This document shows positions 21,828 to 30,396 of a stretch of 36,353 bases of DNA, in pieces (position 1 is the first letter of the stretch; each line of letters begins with the position of its first letter). The notes beneath the pieces are model-generated. The model was not told the origin of the DNA. It saw only the letters and a list, made by a program, of their open reading frames with translations, and did not search any database. This DNA is from an uncultured Peptococcaceae bacterium (GTDB taxonomy: Bacteria > Bacillota > Peptococcia > Peptococcales > Peptococcaceae): positions 1 to 36,353 of the forward strand of contig CALAKO010000159.1 of NCBI GenBank assembly GCA_937922955.1, in the 5' to 3' direction. Both the position numbers and the translations under genes were made by a program.

Positions 21828-22913
21828 CAGCGCGGGCTGGTTCAAGGGCAGCATGACGGTGAACAGAATGGTGTTGTCGGTGCTTTCGGCAAAAATATTC
21901 CCGCCGTGCTGCACGGTGATTTCTTTGGCAATGGCCAGGCCCAGTCCGGCGCCGCCGCTGGTGCTGCGCGCGCTGTCGAGACGGAAAAACTGTTCAAACA
22001 ATCGCGCCAGCTTTTCGGCAGGAATGGTGTCGCCCTGATTTTGCACACGGATGACGGCGTTGTTCTGCTCCTGAGCCGCCGAGAGATGGATGGTGCTGCC
22101 GTCGTAGCCGTAGAGGATGGCGTTGCGCAGGAGATTGTCCAGCACGCGCTGGATTTTGTCGGGATCGCAGCGCAGCGGCAGAGAATCTGGCAGATCCAGC
22201 TGACAATGGAGATTTTTGCTGTCGAGGAGCGGCTGGGCTTCGAAGGCGAGCTGTTCCAGCAGGCGCGTGAGGTCGATCTGGTGATACTGCAGCGGAACGC
22301 TCGAGAGGTTGAAGCGGGTGATTTCGAAAAATTCGTTGATCAGCTCGTCGAGGCGTTCCGCCTTGCGCAGGGTTGTGGTCAGATAACGGGTGCGCGTGGC
22401 GTCGTCGATGCCGGGCTCGTCGCGCAGCAGCGTCAGATAGCCGATGACCGAGGACAGCGGTGTTTTCAGATCGTGGGCCAGGTACATGATGAGGTCGTTC
22501 TTACGCTGTTCTGCGCTGCGTGCTGCCTGGGCGTTGTGCAGCGACTCGCGCTTGAGATGGTTGAGGCTGTCGGCGATTTCGTTCAGCTCCGGCGAGAGCA
22601 CGATGATGTCGTCGCTGTCGTCGACAAGCTGGCTGGCTGCCATCTGCACCTCGTCGATGTAACCGCTGGCGCGGCGCAGCAGGCGATAGGTGAGAATGAG
22701 TACGACCGCCGCCCAGATGGCAAAACAGATGCAGCCTGTGTAAAGTGTGCGATAAGAATAATAAAGCCCGTCGCCATAATAGGCAGGGGATATTTTCACA
22801 ATAAAATCGATGCTTGCCCCGATGACAATGAGAACGGCCGCCCAAATGGTGCATTGCAGCAGATAGCGGCGAAACAGCGTGCCGGTAAGATAGCTGTGTT
22901 TACTCGATTTCAT
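21822..22913 (-). CDS. VanS-like sensor histidine kinase
   Basis: A 363-residue membrane kinase with two helices (about 21-40 and 58-78) enclosing a short extracellular loop of ~17 residues, then a HAMP-like linker and the kinase core. H147 in MYLAHDLKTPLSSVIGYL is the phosphorylation site, in a context very like VanS. The N box (DNLLRNAILYG), a G1-like segment and GAGLGLAIAK complete the ATP-binding domain. The start is ATG 22913, overlapping the regulator gene by 14 bases; a longer open frame continues upstream but runs inside the regulator gene and is not coding. It probably senses cell-wall precursor state or a glycopeptide and phosphorylates the upstream-encoded regulator. Confidence 0.92.
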   Translation of the reverse strand: MKSSKHSYLTGTLFRRYLLQCTIWAAVLIVIGASIDFIVKISPAYYGDGLYYSYRTLYTGCICFAIWAAVVLILTYRLLRRASGYIDEVQMAASQLVDDSDDIIVLSPELNEIADSLNHLKRESLHNAQAARSAEQRKNDLIMYLAHDLKTPLSSVIGYLTLLRDEPGIDDATRTRYLTTTLRKAERLDELINEFFEITRFNLSSVPLQYHQIDLTRLLEQLAFEAQPLLDSKNLHCQLDLPDSLPLRCDPDKIQRVLDNLLRNAILYGYDGSTIHLSAAQEQNNAVIRVQNQGDTIPAEKLARLFEQFFRLDSARSTSGGAGLGLAIAKEITVQHGGNIFAESTDNTILFTVMLPLNQPALS

Positions 22914-23604
22914 AGCCAATCCCCCAGACCGTCTTAACAAATTTTGGATGCTTTGCCGGTTCATGCAATTTGTCGCGCAGACGCCCAATGTGCGCCATGA
23001 CGGTGTTGCTGCTGTTCTTGAGATATTTTTCCTGCCACACTGCTTCAAACAATTCTTCCGATGGCACCACTCGTCCGCGGTGCGACGCCAGATACCAGAG
23101 AATGTCAAATTCCAGTGGGGTGAGATTGATGTTTTCGTTGTACAGCGTACAGCGGTGCGTGGTCTTGTTGATGACCAGCCCACGAATATCAATTTCTTCG
23201 ATGAGCGGCTCATCAGTGCCGTGACTGGCGCTGTTGTATTGGCTGGCACGGCGCAGCTGTGTGCGCACACGAGCCACAACTTCCAGCGGATTAAACGGTT
23301 TGGTGATGTAATCATCGGCGCCCAGCGTCAGGCCGTAAATTTTGTCGTTGTCTTCAATTTTGGCTGTGAGCATGATGATTGGGAAGAAGTGTTCTTCGCG
23401 AATGGTTCGGCAAATATCAAAGCCGCTCATATCTGGCAGCATCACATCCAAAATGGCCAGATCGACGTGCTCCTGTTTGACACAGCGCAGTGCGCAGGCG
23501 CCATCGCCGCAGAGCGTGACGCGATAGCCGCTGTTGCGCAGATAGACTGCCAGAAGTTCAGCCAGTTCCTGTTCATCGTCAACAATAAGAATGTGCGTGT
23601 TCAT
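22900..23604 (-). CDS. VanR-like response regulator (OmpR family)
   Basis: A 234-residue two-domain regulator. The receiver has D9/D10, the phosphoacceptor D53 (LAILDVMLPDMSG), T80 and K102; the C-terminal winged helix (about 135-230) ends KFVKTVWGIGYEIE, typical of OmpR/PhoB proteins. ATG 23604 has GAAAGGAG upstream; the longer open frame lacks a ribosome site. It overlaps the kinase gene. The family activates adjacent cell-wall genes by binding direct repeats, and a matching repeat pair is found at 21807-21827, just before the vanZ/vanY genes. Confidence 0.94.
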   Translation of the reverse strand: MNTHILIVDDEQELAELLAVYLRNSGYRVTLCGDGACALRCVKQEHVDLAILDVMLPDMSGFDICRTIREEHFFPIIMLTAKIEDNDKIYGLTLGADDYITKPFNPLEVVARVRTQLRRASQYNSASHGTDEPLIEEIDIRGLVINKTTHRCTLYNENINLTPLEFDILWYLASHRGRVVPSEELFEAVWQEKYLKNSSNTVMAHIGRLRDKLHEPAKHPKFVKTVWGIGYEIE

Positions 23605-23634
23605 GAACGACGCTCCTTTCCTGTGATTGTTTTC

Positions 23635-23664
23635 AGTGTACCATAGGCAAGGGCTATCGAACAA
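23635..23664 (-). promoter_or_regulatory. Probable promoter of the VanRS-like operon
   Basis: On the minus strand, TTGTTC (23659-23664) and TACACT (23635-23640) are separated by 18 bases, about 30 bases before the regulator start. No VanR-box-like repeat is visible here, so autoactivation is not indicated. Confidence 0.5.
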
Positions 23665-23738
23665 GCATCAGCAAAAGCTGGTATCTGATGGCTGGTTGCG
23701 GTACAATAGAAAAAAACACGCGGAAGGTGTGAAAAATC

Positions 23739-24167
23739 ATGGATGGATATAAACATATTTTGGTGCCTCTTGATGGTTCTGAGTGTTCAGAACGGGCGCT
23801 TGTAGAGGCGCAGCGTTTGCAGCAGGCGTTTGGCTCAAAGTTGACCTTATTGTATGTTGTCAGTGATCCCGATTTTGATTGTGCGATGGGCAATCCATCA
23901 GAGACCAGTGCCAGTGTTCAGCGCGATTGCGCGGAGGCAGAAAAATATCTGGCGCGACGTGTGGAAAGCTACGAGGGAGAAGCTGAAGCGAAGGTGGTCG
24001 TTGGCTGTGTGGCAAAAAGCATTCTTGCAGTCAGCGAATCGCTGGACTGCGACCTGATCATCATGGGCTCACAAGGGTTGGGTTCGGCCCTGCGGCGTTT
24101 CCTTGTGGGCAGCGTAGCGAAAAACATTCTCTCTAATGCAACCATGCCTGTGCTGATTGTTCATTAA
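23739..24167 (+). CDS. Universal stress protein (UspA family)
   Basis: A single 142-residue Usp domain. It begins YKHILVPLDGSECSERAL, and the ATP-binding signature G-x2-G-x9-G-S is present near the C-terminus (GSQGLGSALRRFLVGSVAKNI is the region, residues about 112-132), so it is probably an ATP-binding member. These cytoplasmic dimers are linked to stress survival without a single defined reaction. TACAAT at 23702-23707 may be its -10; the -35 is poor. It is transcribed away from the VanRS-like genes and followed by a strong terminator, so it is monocistronic. Confidence 0.92.
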   Translation: MDGYKHILVPLDGSECSERALVEAQRLQQAFGSKLTLLYVVSDPDFDCAMGNPSETSASVQRDCAEAEKYLARRVESYEGEAEAKVVVGCVAKSILAVSESLDCDLIIMGSQGLGSALRRFLVGSVAKNILSNATMPVLIVH

Positions 24168-24178
24168 TATTTATGCGT

Positions 24179-24206
24179 AACCGTTGCTGAAAAGCAGCGG
24201 TTTTTT
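24179..24206 (+). terminator. Intrinsic terminator of the universal stress gene
   Basis: A 10-bp stem (24179-24188 with 24193-24202) and a GAAA loop are followed by T residues to 24206. Confidence 0.9.
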
Positions 24207-24371
24207 CTGCTTTTTAGGCCTAAAAACGAAAAAAATTGAAAAAGAAGTGAAAATTTATGACATACCTATGGTAAATTGTCAGGATATGGCATAAAATGGT
24301 GAATGCAAACATCATTCATCAACTGAACTCAATGTAGATCAGGAAGAATGGAAGGAAGAGGTGAAGGTTGA

Positions 24372-25811
24372 ATGAATATTGCATTGATTATTGTTGTTGT
24401 TTATATGTTGTTGCTGCTCTTCGTGGCTTGGGCATCGACGATGTTCCGTCGGAACAAGTCTGCGGAATCTTTTCTCTTGGCAGATAAGCAGCTTTCCTGG
24501 CCGTTGGTCGGTGTTATGATTGCCGGCATTGCCGTTGGTGGATCTTCAACAGTGGGGATTGCTCAGAATGCGTACACCACTGGGATGTCTGCCGGTTGGT
24601 ACGACGTTGCCTGGGCAGCTGGGGCCATCATCGTTGGTTTTGCGCTGGCCAGTCATATGCGTCAGTGCGAGTACGACACCATCAATAAAATGCTGGAATG
24701 TGTGTTTGGCAATGCGTTCTCGCTGGTGAGTACCTGCATTCAGGTTATCATTAATACGGTTATTATCGCCCTGCAGATCATTGCCGGTGGGACCATTTTA
24801 ACAGCATTGATGCCAGACGTTTTTTCATTGCAGCTTGGGATCATTGTTTCGGCTGTCATGTTCGGACTGATTTCTTTTGTTGGTGGCTTGATGGCAGCGA
24901 GTCTGTCAAATGTGGTCAACATTGCGGTCATTTACATTGGCCTGGTCGTTGGTGTGATCGCAACGGTTATTCACTTCGGTGGATTTGACACCATTAACGC
25001 GGCCTTGCCAGCAGGAATGAGTGGGGACGGTAGTCACTGGTACAGTCTGGTCAGCGGCATGGGGTTGGCAGCCATTGTGGCATGGTTTGTAACCATGATC
25101 ATTGATGCGGTGCCAAATGGTGGTGTCATTCAGAACATCATCGCAGCACGTTCACCAGAGGACGCAAGAAAAGGGACCATCTTTGCCGGTATTTTGATGA
25201 TTCCAGCCGGTTTCATCAGTGCCATTTTTGGGATTGTAGCAGCAGCATATTTCCCAGGACTGGAATCTTCCGCAATGGCTCTGCCATCTGTGGTTATGCA
25301 GCTGCCAAGTTGGGTAGCTGGGATTCTTTTAGCAGGTCTGTGGGCGGCCGATGTGTCAACAGCGACAGGGCTGATGATGGGGGTAAGTACCATGGTCAGT
25401 GAAGACGTCATCTTCAAATACTTCTACAAAGGTGCGAATCGCCAAATGCGCTTGCGTATTTCTCGTATTGTTTGCTTGGCGGTTATTATCATTGCCTATG
25501 TAGCAGCCACTCAGGTGTCCAACATTTTGAGTGCGTTAATGAGTGCGTTAACCCTGTTTGCACCATACGCTATTTTGATGACGGCATTGTTCCTGTTCCC
25601 TAAGACAGTGAAGCGTTCTACCGGTTGGTTGACGCTGGTCTTTGGGATGGTCACCTACGTTGTTGTACAATTGATTGTACCGGAATGGCGTATTTTGGGA
25701 CAGGCTATTTATACGGTCACGCTGATGAGTTTCATTGGCTTTGGTTTGTCGCAATTTGATAAGCGCTTGGCGCCGGTTGAAAATCTCAAAAAGAAAAAGA
25801 ACAATAATTGA
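24372..25811 (+). CDS. Sodium:solute symporter family transporter
   Basis: A 479-residue protein with about 13 membrane helices. It has the SSS-family N-terminus (SAESFLLADKQLSWPLVGVMIAG, then GGSSTVGIAQNAYTTG) and the central AGLWAADVSTATGLMMG helix with a serine/threonine-rich sodium-site-like pattern. It imports an organic solute with sodium; lactate or another carboxylate is suggested only by the adjacent lutBC genes. A basic KKKK tail ends the protein. ATG 24372 follows GAGGTGAAGG. The upstream 160 bases are AT-rich with no convincing promoter. The lutB gene starts 53 bases downstream, after a GAAA-capped hairpin. Confidence 0.9.
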   Translation: MNIALIIVVVYMLLLLFVAWASTMFRRNKSAESFLLADKQLSWPLVGVMIAGIAVGGSSTVGIAQNAYTTGMSAGWYDVAWAAGAIIVGFALASHMRQCEYDTINKMLECVFGNAFSLVSTCIQVIINTVIIALQIIAGGTILTALMPDVFSLQLGIIVSAVMFGLISFVGGLMAASLSNVVNIAVIYIGLVVGVIATVIHFGGFDTINAALPAGMSGDGSHWYSLVSGMGLAAIVAWFVTMIIDAVPNGGVIQNIIAARSPEDARKGTIFAGILMIPAGFISAIFGIVAAAYFPGLESSAMALPSVVMQLPSWVAGILLAGLWAADVSTATGLMMGVSTMVSEDVIFKYFYKGANRQMRLRISRIVCLAVIIIAYVAATQVSNILSALMSALTLFAPYAILMTALFLFPKTVKRSTGWLTLVFGMVTYVVVQLIVPEWRILGQAIYTVTLMSFIGFGLSQFDKRLAPVENLKKKKNNN

Positions 25812-25820
25812 TTGGGTGGT

Positions 25821-25840
25821 GGGTCGCTGAAAAGCGGCCC
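25821..25840 (+). other. Intercistronic hairpin between transporter and lutB
   Basis: An 8-bp stem (25821-25828 with 25833-25840, one G-T pair) closes a GAAA tetraloop. It lacks a T tract, so mRNA processing or stabilisation is likelier than termination. Confidence 0.5.
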
Positions 25841-25864
25841 CCATTCTTATTGGGAGTGTCTATA

Positions 25865-27310
25865 ATGAGTTTATTATTTGATAAAAATTCGACGATGAAG
25901 GAACACATTCAATCCTGCATCGCTAATGATTTTGCCCGCACAGCAACCCGCGGGGCACAGGGCAATTTTAATGCGCGTCGTGAGAACCAGATGACCATTT
26001 ACGATGGATGGGAAGATTACCGTTCTCAGATGGCCGCCATTCGTGACGACGTGCTGAGCCACCTCGACTATTACCTCAGTCAGTTCATCGAAAAGACCAC
26101 CGCTAATGGCAACATCGTTCATTTTGCAGAAACGGCGGAAGATGCGCAGCGCATCATGCTGGACATCTGCCATGCTCACAACGCTAAAAGTGTGGTCAAA
26201 TCCAAAAGCATGGTCAGCGAAGAAATTGACTGCAACAACACCCTTCTGAAGGATGGCATCGAAGTCAATGAAACCGACCTTGGTGAATACATGGTTCAGC
26301 TCGACAATTGGAATCATCCATCGCATCTGATCATGCCGGGTATGCACATGGACATCAAGGCGACCTACGATCTTTTTGTGGAACAGGGTTACACTGGTGC
26401 CATGGAAGCGCGCGAAATGACGTTGTTTGCGCGCGCCAAGCTGCGCCAGAAATTCCTGGCGGCTGATATTGGCATCACGGGCTGCAACTTTGCCATCGCC
26501 AGCACTGGATCAACGAGCATTCTCACCAACGAAGGCAATGGCCGCATGGTCACCAGTCTGCCGGAAACCCAGATCGTGCTTATGGGGATGGAACGTCTGC
26601 TGCCAAACATGCAGGCCTTCGACGCCATGATGCAAATCTTTGTGCGCTGTGCGGTCGGCACGACCATTTCCAGCTACATGTCTTTCACCAACGGCCCTCG
26701 TGGTGAAGAGGCGCAGGATGGTGCAAAGGAAGTGCACATCATCATTATTGACAATGGCCGTTCCAAAATCCTCGGCAGCAAATACAATGCCATGCTGCGC
26801 TGTGTGCGCTGCGGCACCTGCCAAAACGTCTGCCCTGTGTTCCGTCACATCACTGGCCATGGCTATGGCGCTTGCTACCAGGGGCCAATGGGGATCGTCT
26901 ACACACCATTGCTGAACGGTTTTGATAAATACACCAAGGATTTGCCATACGCTTGCACCCTCTGCGGCGCCTGTGCTGAAACGTGTCCGGTCAAAATTCC
27001 GCTGCATGAGCTCATCCTTGCTGAACGTCAGGACATTGTTGAAGAAATGAACCTGGTCAGCAGAGAAGAACGCGAAGTCTTCACCGCTGCTGGTCAAGCA
27101 CTGGGCTACAGTCCAATCTACCGCCTCGGTACTCGTTTTGGCAATCCTGCCATGAAAGCTTTTGCTAAAGTAACCGGTGAAGGCGATCAGCTCACGGGCA
27201 AGGTCAAGCTGCCAGTGCTTAAAAACTGGACGCAGAGCCGCGATCTGCCTCTCTTGCGTGCAGGGGAATTCCGCGACTGGTTCAAGAAGCACGAGAAGGA
27301 GGGACGCTAA
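25865..27310 (+). CDS. lutB: Lactate utilization iron-sulfur protein LutB
   Basis: A 481-residue protein with an N-terminal LUD domain (about 60-290) and two 4Fe-4S motifs: C313, C316, C319, C323 (CVRCGTCQNVC) and C364, C367, C370, C374 (CTLCGACAETC). LutB/LldF works with LutA and LutC in oxidation of L-lactate to pyruvate. ATG 25865 follows TTGGGAG and begins MSLLFDKN; a more upstream in-frame start is in the intergenic hairpin region. lutC follows with no gap (stop at 27308-27310, ATG at 27311). No lutA is present in the window. Confidence 0.94.
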   Translation: MSLLFDKNSTMKEHIQSCIANDFARTATRGAQGNFNARRENQMTIYDGWEDYRSQMAAIRDDVLSHLDYYLSQFIEKTTANGNIVHFAETAEDAQRIMLDICHAHNAKSVVKSKSMVSEEIDCNNTLLKDGIEVNETDLGEYMVQLDNWNHPSHLIMPGMHMDIKATYDLFVEQGYTGAMEAREMTLFARAKLRQKFLAADIGITGCNFAIASTGSTSILTNEGNGRMVTSLPETQIVLMGMERLLPNMQAFDAMMQIFVRCAVGTTISSYMSFTNGPRGEEAQDGAKEVHIIIIDNGRSKILGSKYNAMLRCVRCGTCQNVCPVFRHITGHGYGACYQGPMGIVYTPLLNGFDKYTKDLPYACTLCGACAETCPVKIPLHELILAERQDIVEEMNLVSREEREVFTAAGQALGYSPIYRLGTRFGNPAMKAFAKVTGEGDQLTGKVKLPVLKNWTQSRDLPLLRAGEFRDWFKKHEKEGR

Positions 27311-28012
27311 ATGGAAATGGATCAGAAAACCTTTATTGGCCGTATTTCTCAGGCGCTTGGGCGTGAGAGCGTGCCGGATCATATTGAAGCAGATTACGAC
27401 TACAATCAGGGTTTGCAGTTTTCGCGATTGCGTGGCCTTGATGCAGCCGGCTTACGTGAACAGTTGGCCAGCCAGCAGAAAATTCGTGATTTCACCATGC
27501 TGGAGTGTGATCAAAAGGAACTGGCCAAGACCCTTGGGGACATCATTGCTAAAGAGGCGCCAAACCGCGTGGTGGTGCCAACAGATACGGCTGCCGAAGG
27601 CATCGATCTGATGGCGCTGGCCAAAGCAAGCGGCGCTGAGGTTTATGGCTACGACAAGGCGAACGACCCGGTTGAACAGCGTGCCATCATCGAACAGGCA
27701 GGACTCAGCATCACCATTCCATTCCGCGCCATTGCTGATACCGGTACGGTGCTCGAATTGGCCGACAGCCGCTGCGGCAAAATCGTCAGCTTGCTGCCGC
27801 CGGCGCACATCTCTGTTGTTTTCCAAAGTCGTCTTAAAGCCACGCTGACCGATGTGGCGCCAGAAGTCGACGCCATGGGTGAAGCCGGCCTACCGCCAAC
27901 GTATTTCCTCTTCATCAGTGGTCCATCCTCCACCGGCGACATCGAATCCGTTATGGTTACCGGTGTGCATGGCCCAACGAGAGAATACGTCGTTGTGGTG
28001 CGTGATTTATAA
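27311..28012 (+). CDS. lutC: Lactate utilization protein LutC (LUD domain)
   Basis: A 233-residue LUD-domain protein. The conserved C-terminal core is recognisable: ADTGTVLEL, then LLPPAHISVV and the ending SGPSSTGDIESVMVTGVHGP, shared by LutC/YkgG proteins. It is the last gene of the transporter-lutB-lutC unit and is placed directly against lutB, so translation is probably coupled. The family forms the lactate-oxidising complex with LutA and LutB, although LutC has no metal motif of its own. A stable hairpin follows. Confidence 0.94.
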   Translation: MEMDQKTFIGRISQALGRESVPDHIEADYDYNQGLQFSRLRGLDAAGLREQLASQQKIRDFTMLECDQKELAKTLGDIIAKEAPNRVVVPTDTAAEGIDLMALAKASGAEVYGYDKANDPVEQRAIIEQAGLSITIPFRAIADTGTVLELADSRCGKIVSLLPPAHISVVFQSRLKATLTDVAPEVDAMGEAGLPPTYFLFISGPSSTGDIESVMVTGVHGPTREYVVVVRDL

Positions 28013-28024
28013 TTTCATACAACA

Positions 28025-28055
28025 ACAAAGCTCGGCAATCGCTGCCGAGCTTTGT
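28025..28055 (+). terminator. Hairpin after lutC, probable terminator
   Basis: A perfect 13-bp stem (28025-28037 with 28043-28055, five-base loop). The T-rich bases lie mainly inside the stem; as comEC converges here, it may serve both strands. Confidence 0.7.
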
Positions 28056-28104
28056 TCATAGAGAAGCGCGTTCATGTTTGCCATGACCGCGCTTTTGTTG
28101 ATTT

Positions 28105-30384
28105 TTAGCGTGTGGCGCCAGTTTTGTAGAAGAAAGTGTTCTCTTGTTCATAGATACGGACAGCGCCGACGTCGGCGGTGCAGAGTGCAGGAATGCCGAG
28201 GCTGTCGAGGCCGTCGGTGGTTTCTGCGTGGGGATGGCCGTAGCGGTTGTTGGTACCAGCGCTGATGAGGGCGAGGGCTGGCGAATGCTGGCGGTAGAAG
28301 CCGGCATTCCAACTGTTTTTGCTGCCGTGGTGAGGCACGAGGATGAGATTCGTGGTGACTGTCCATGGAATGGCGGCTAAGTCTTCGCTGTCGGTGTCGC
28401 CGCAGAAGAGGGTGGTGCAGCCGTCGTCATTGAGCAGGCTCACGACTTGGTTGCTGTTTTCGCCGCCGTCGTCGCTGGCGGCAAGAAGGGTGCAGTCGAG
28501 GCGGCTGTCGCCGAGAGAGAAAGTCAGCGGCGCGTCAACGGTGACGATTTCCGTGTCGTCAAGGTACGGGACGAGTGCCTGCCATTCCTCGCTGGTTTGG
28601 GCGTAAGGGGAGGCGAGCAGCTGGCGCACGTGGAAATCGCGCAGGATGTGAGCGGCACCGCCGATGTGATCGCTGTCGCTGTGGCTGAGCACGAGGGCAT
28701 CGATGGTATTGACGCCGCAATAGCGTAGGTATTGGGCGACGGTATCGGTGCCAGGGCCTGTGTCAAAAACCAGCCAATGGCCGTCGGCCGTCTGATAGGT
28801 GCAGCCAGTGCCCTGGCCAACGTCCACCATGGTAAGACGTAAATCTTCGCTGACGGCCGGGCGTAGAATGAGTACCGCGAGACAAAGCACGGCAGCAGCT
28901 AAGGTGGCAGTGCTGATCTTACGCGCCTCCAGCGACACGAGGCAAAAGGCGATGAGGGCGGCGTAGCAAAGCAGGAGCAGCCAGATGGATGGCTGACCGA
29001 TGTAGATGTGCAAGGTGCCAGTGAGACTGCTGACGATGTCCATCAACGCCACGATCACAAGAATGAGCATGCGCACTGGCAGAAAAAACAGCACGCCCAA
29101 GGCAGGTACCGCCGCAGCGACAAGCAGTGCTACCAGTGCCAGAGGCACAAGCAGGCTGAAGAAAGGAACGACGAGCAGATTCATAAGCGTCGAGAGAGGG
29201 GCTATCTGATAAAAATAATAGGCGACTAATGGCAGGGAGACGCATTCGGCTGCCAACGATACGGCCAATGCGCTGGCCAGACTTTTCGGAAGAAAACCGA
29301 GGAAGGGCTCAAAACGCGGTGTCAGCAGAATCAGCCCCAGCATGGCAAGAAAAGAAAGCTGAAAGCCGATTTGCCAGAGGTTGTAAGGATTGGCGAGAAG
29401 CAGTGCCAGCGCCGCGAGAGCGATGATGGTCAATGGGTCGCGGTAGCGCAGCAGGCGCATTGCTAAAAGCGTTGCCAGGCCCATGATGCTGGCGCGCACC
29501 GCTGGTGCTGAGGCGTCGCTGAGCAGGGTGTAGAGCGTGAGCAGCGGCACCATCAGCAGGAACAGCCCCCAGCTGTGCTGGCGGCGCAGGAGCCGTGCCA
29601 GAAGAAGTACAAAGGCAAGGATAAAGCTCACGTGCAACCCACTGACGGAGAAAATATGAATGATGCCGAATTGCTGGCTGACGTTGTAGAAATCCTCGTT
29701 GAGGGTGCTGACATCGCCAAAGAGGGTGGCGGCAATGAGCGCCTGTTGTCCTGGGTCGAGATAGCGGCTGAGAATGGCGCTGCAGTGGGCCTTGACGCTA
29801 TTCAGCCACTGGGCCCAGTGTGAAGGATCGGCGCTCAGGGTGCCGGGTGCTTCTGCTTCGAATAGGGTGGCGATGCCGCGCTGAGCGAGAATTTTTTCTT
29901 CGTCGTAGCCGCCGGGATTGGTTGCTGGGGACGGAGCCACGAAGGCGCCGCTGAAGCGATAGATGGCACGCAGTGTGTAGTTGCTGTCGTCCTCCCAAGC
30001 GCGTTGGATGCGAATTGGCACGGGCTGCTCAAGTGTGGTGCCGTTCAGCGCCAGCACCTCGGCATCCACATAGGTGCGGTCGGCAGGAGCGCGGGTGATG
30101 CGGGCGCTGATCGTGCCTTCTGTGCTGTGGTAGGGCGACAAGGCATGGTTGTTGACTGTGGCTTGCTGCATGAGAAGAAGGCCAGCCGTCAGTGCCAGCA
30201 GACAGGCGAGAAAGAGGCGGCCTTTGCCTGCCTTGATGGCAGCAAGGCCGCCAATCAGACCGAGGGCAACAAAAAAAGCGCATCCCATTCCAGACAGCGT
30301 CGTGTTGCCGCTGCCCAGCCAAAGGCCCGCGATGAACGCGACAATGGCCGCGCAAAGTGGTCGTTTGACAGGATAGATGCGCAT
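28105..30384 (-). CDS. comEC: ComEC/Rec2 DNA-uptake channel protein
   Basis: A 759-residue membrane protein with three parts: an N-terminal DUF4131/OB-like region (about 1-190), the polytopic competence domain (about 200-480), in which VSGLHVSF is recognisable, and a C-terminal metallo-beta-lactamase domain with DVGQGTGCTY, FDTGPG and LSHSDSDHIGG. ComEC carries single-stranded DNA across the cytoplasmic membrane in transformation; the C-terminal domain is thought to degrade the other strand. ATG 30384 has GGAGGG upstream. It lies 12 bases downstream of comEA, forming a comEA-comEC operon. Confidence 0.95.
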   Translation of the reverse strand: MRIYPVKRPLCAAIVAFIAGLWLGSGNTTLSGMGCAFFVALGLIGGLAAIKAGKGRLFLACLLALTAGLLLMQQATVNNHALSPYHSTEGTISARITRAPADRTYVDAEVLALNGTTLEQPVPIRIQRAWEDDSNYTLRAIYRFSGAFVAPSPATNPGGYDEEKILAQRGIATLFEAEAPGTLSADPSHWAQWLNSVKAHCSAILSRYLDPGQQALIAATLFGDVSTLNEDFYNVSQQFGIIHIFSVSGLHVSFILAFVLLLARLLRRQHSWGLFLLMVPLLTLYTLLSDASAPAVRASIMGLATLLAMRLLRYRDPLTIIALAALALLLANPYNLWQIGFQLSFLAMLGLILLTPRFEPFLGFLPKSLASALAVSLAAECVSLPLVAYYFYQIAPLSTLMNLLVVPFFSLLVPLALVALLVAAAVPALGVLFFLPVRMLILVIVALMDIVSSLTGTLHIYIGQPSIWLLLLCYAALIAFCLVSLEARKISTATLAAAVLCLAVLILRPAVSEDLRLTMVDVGQGTGCTYQTADGHWLVFDTGPGTDTVAQYLRYCGVNTIDALVLSHSDSDHIGGAAHILRDFHVRQLLASPYAQTSEEWQALVPYLDDTEIVTVDAPLTFSLGDSRLDCTLLAASDDGGENSNQVVSLLNDDGCTTLFCGDTDSEDLAAIPWTVTTNLILVPHHGSKNSWNAGFYRQHSPALALISAGTNNRYGHPHAETTDGLDSLGIPALCTADVGAVRIYEQENTFFYKTGATR

Positions 30385-30396
30385 GAGGGTCCCTCC

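Noticed and set aside
22914..23315. N-terminal extension of the VanS-like kinase frame into the regulator gene
   Set aside because: The extra 134 codons overlap the regulator in another frame and bear no resemblance to a sensor domain; ATG 22913 is the natural start.
20297..23604. Complete vancomycin-resistance cluster
   Set aside because: vanH, the D-Ala-D-Lac/Ser ligase and vanX are absent, so resistance of the classical kind cannot be claimed.
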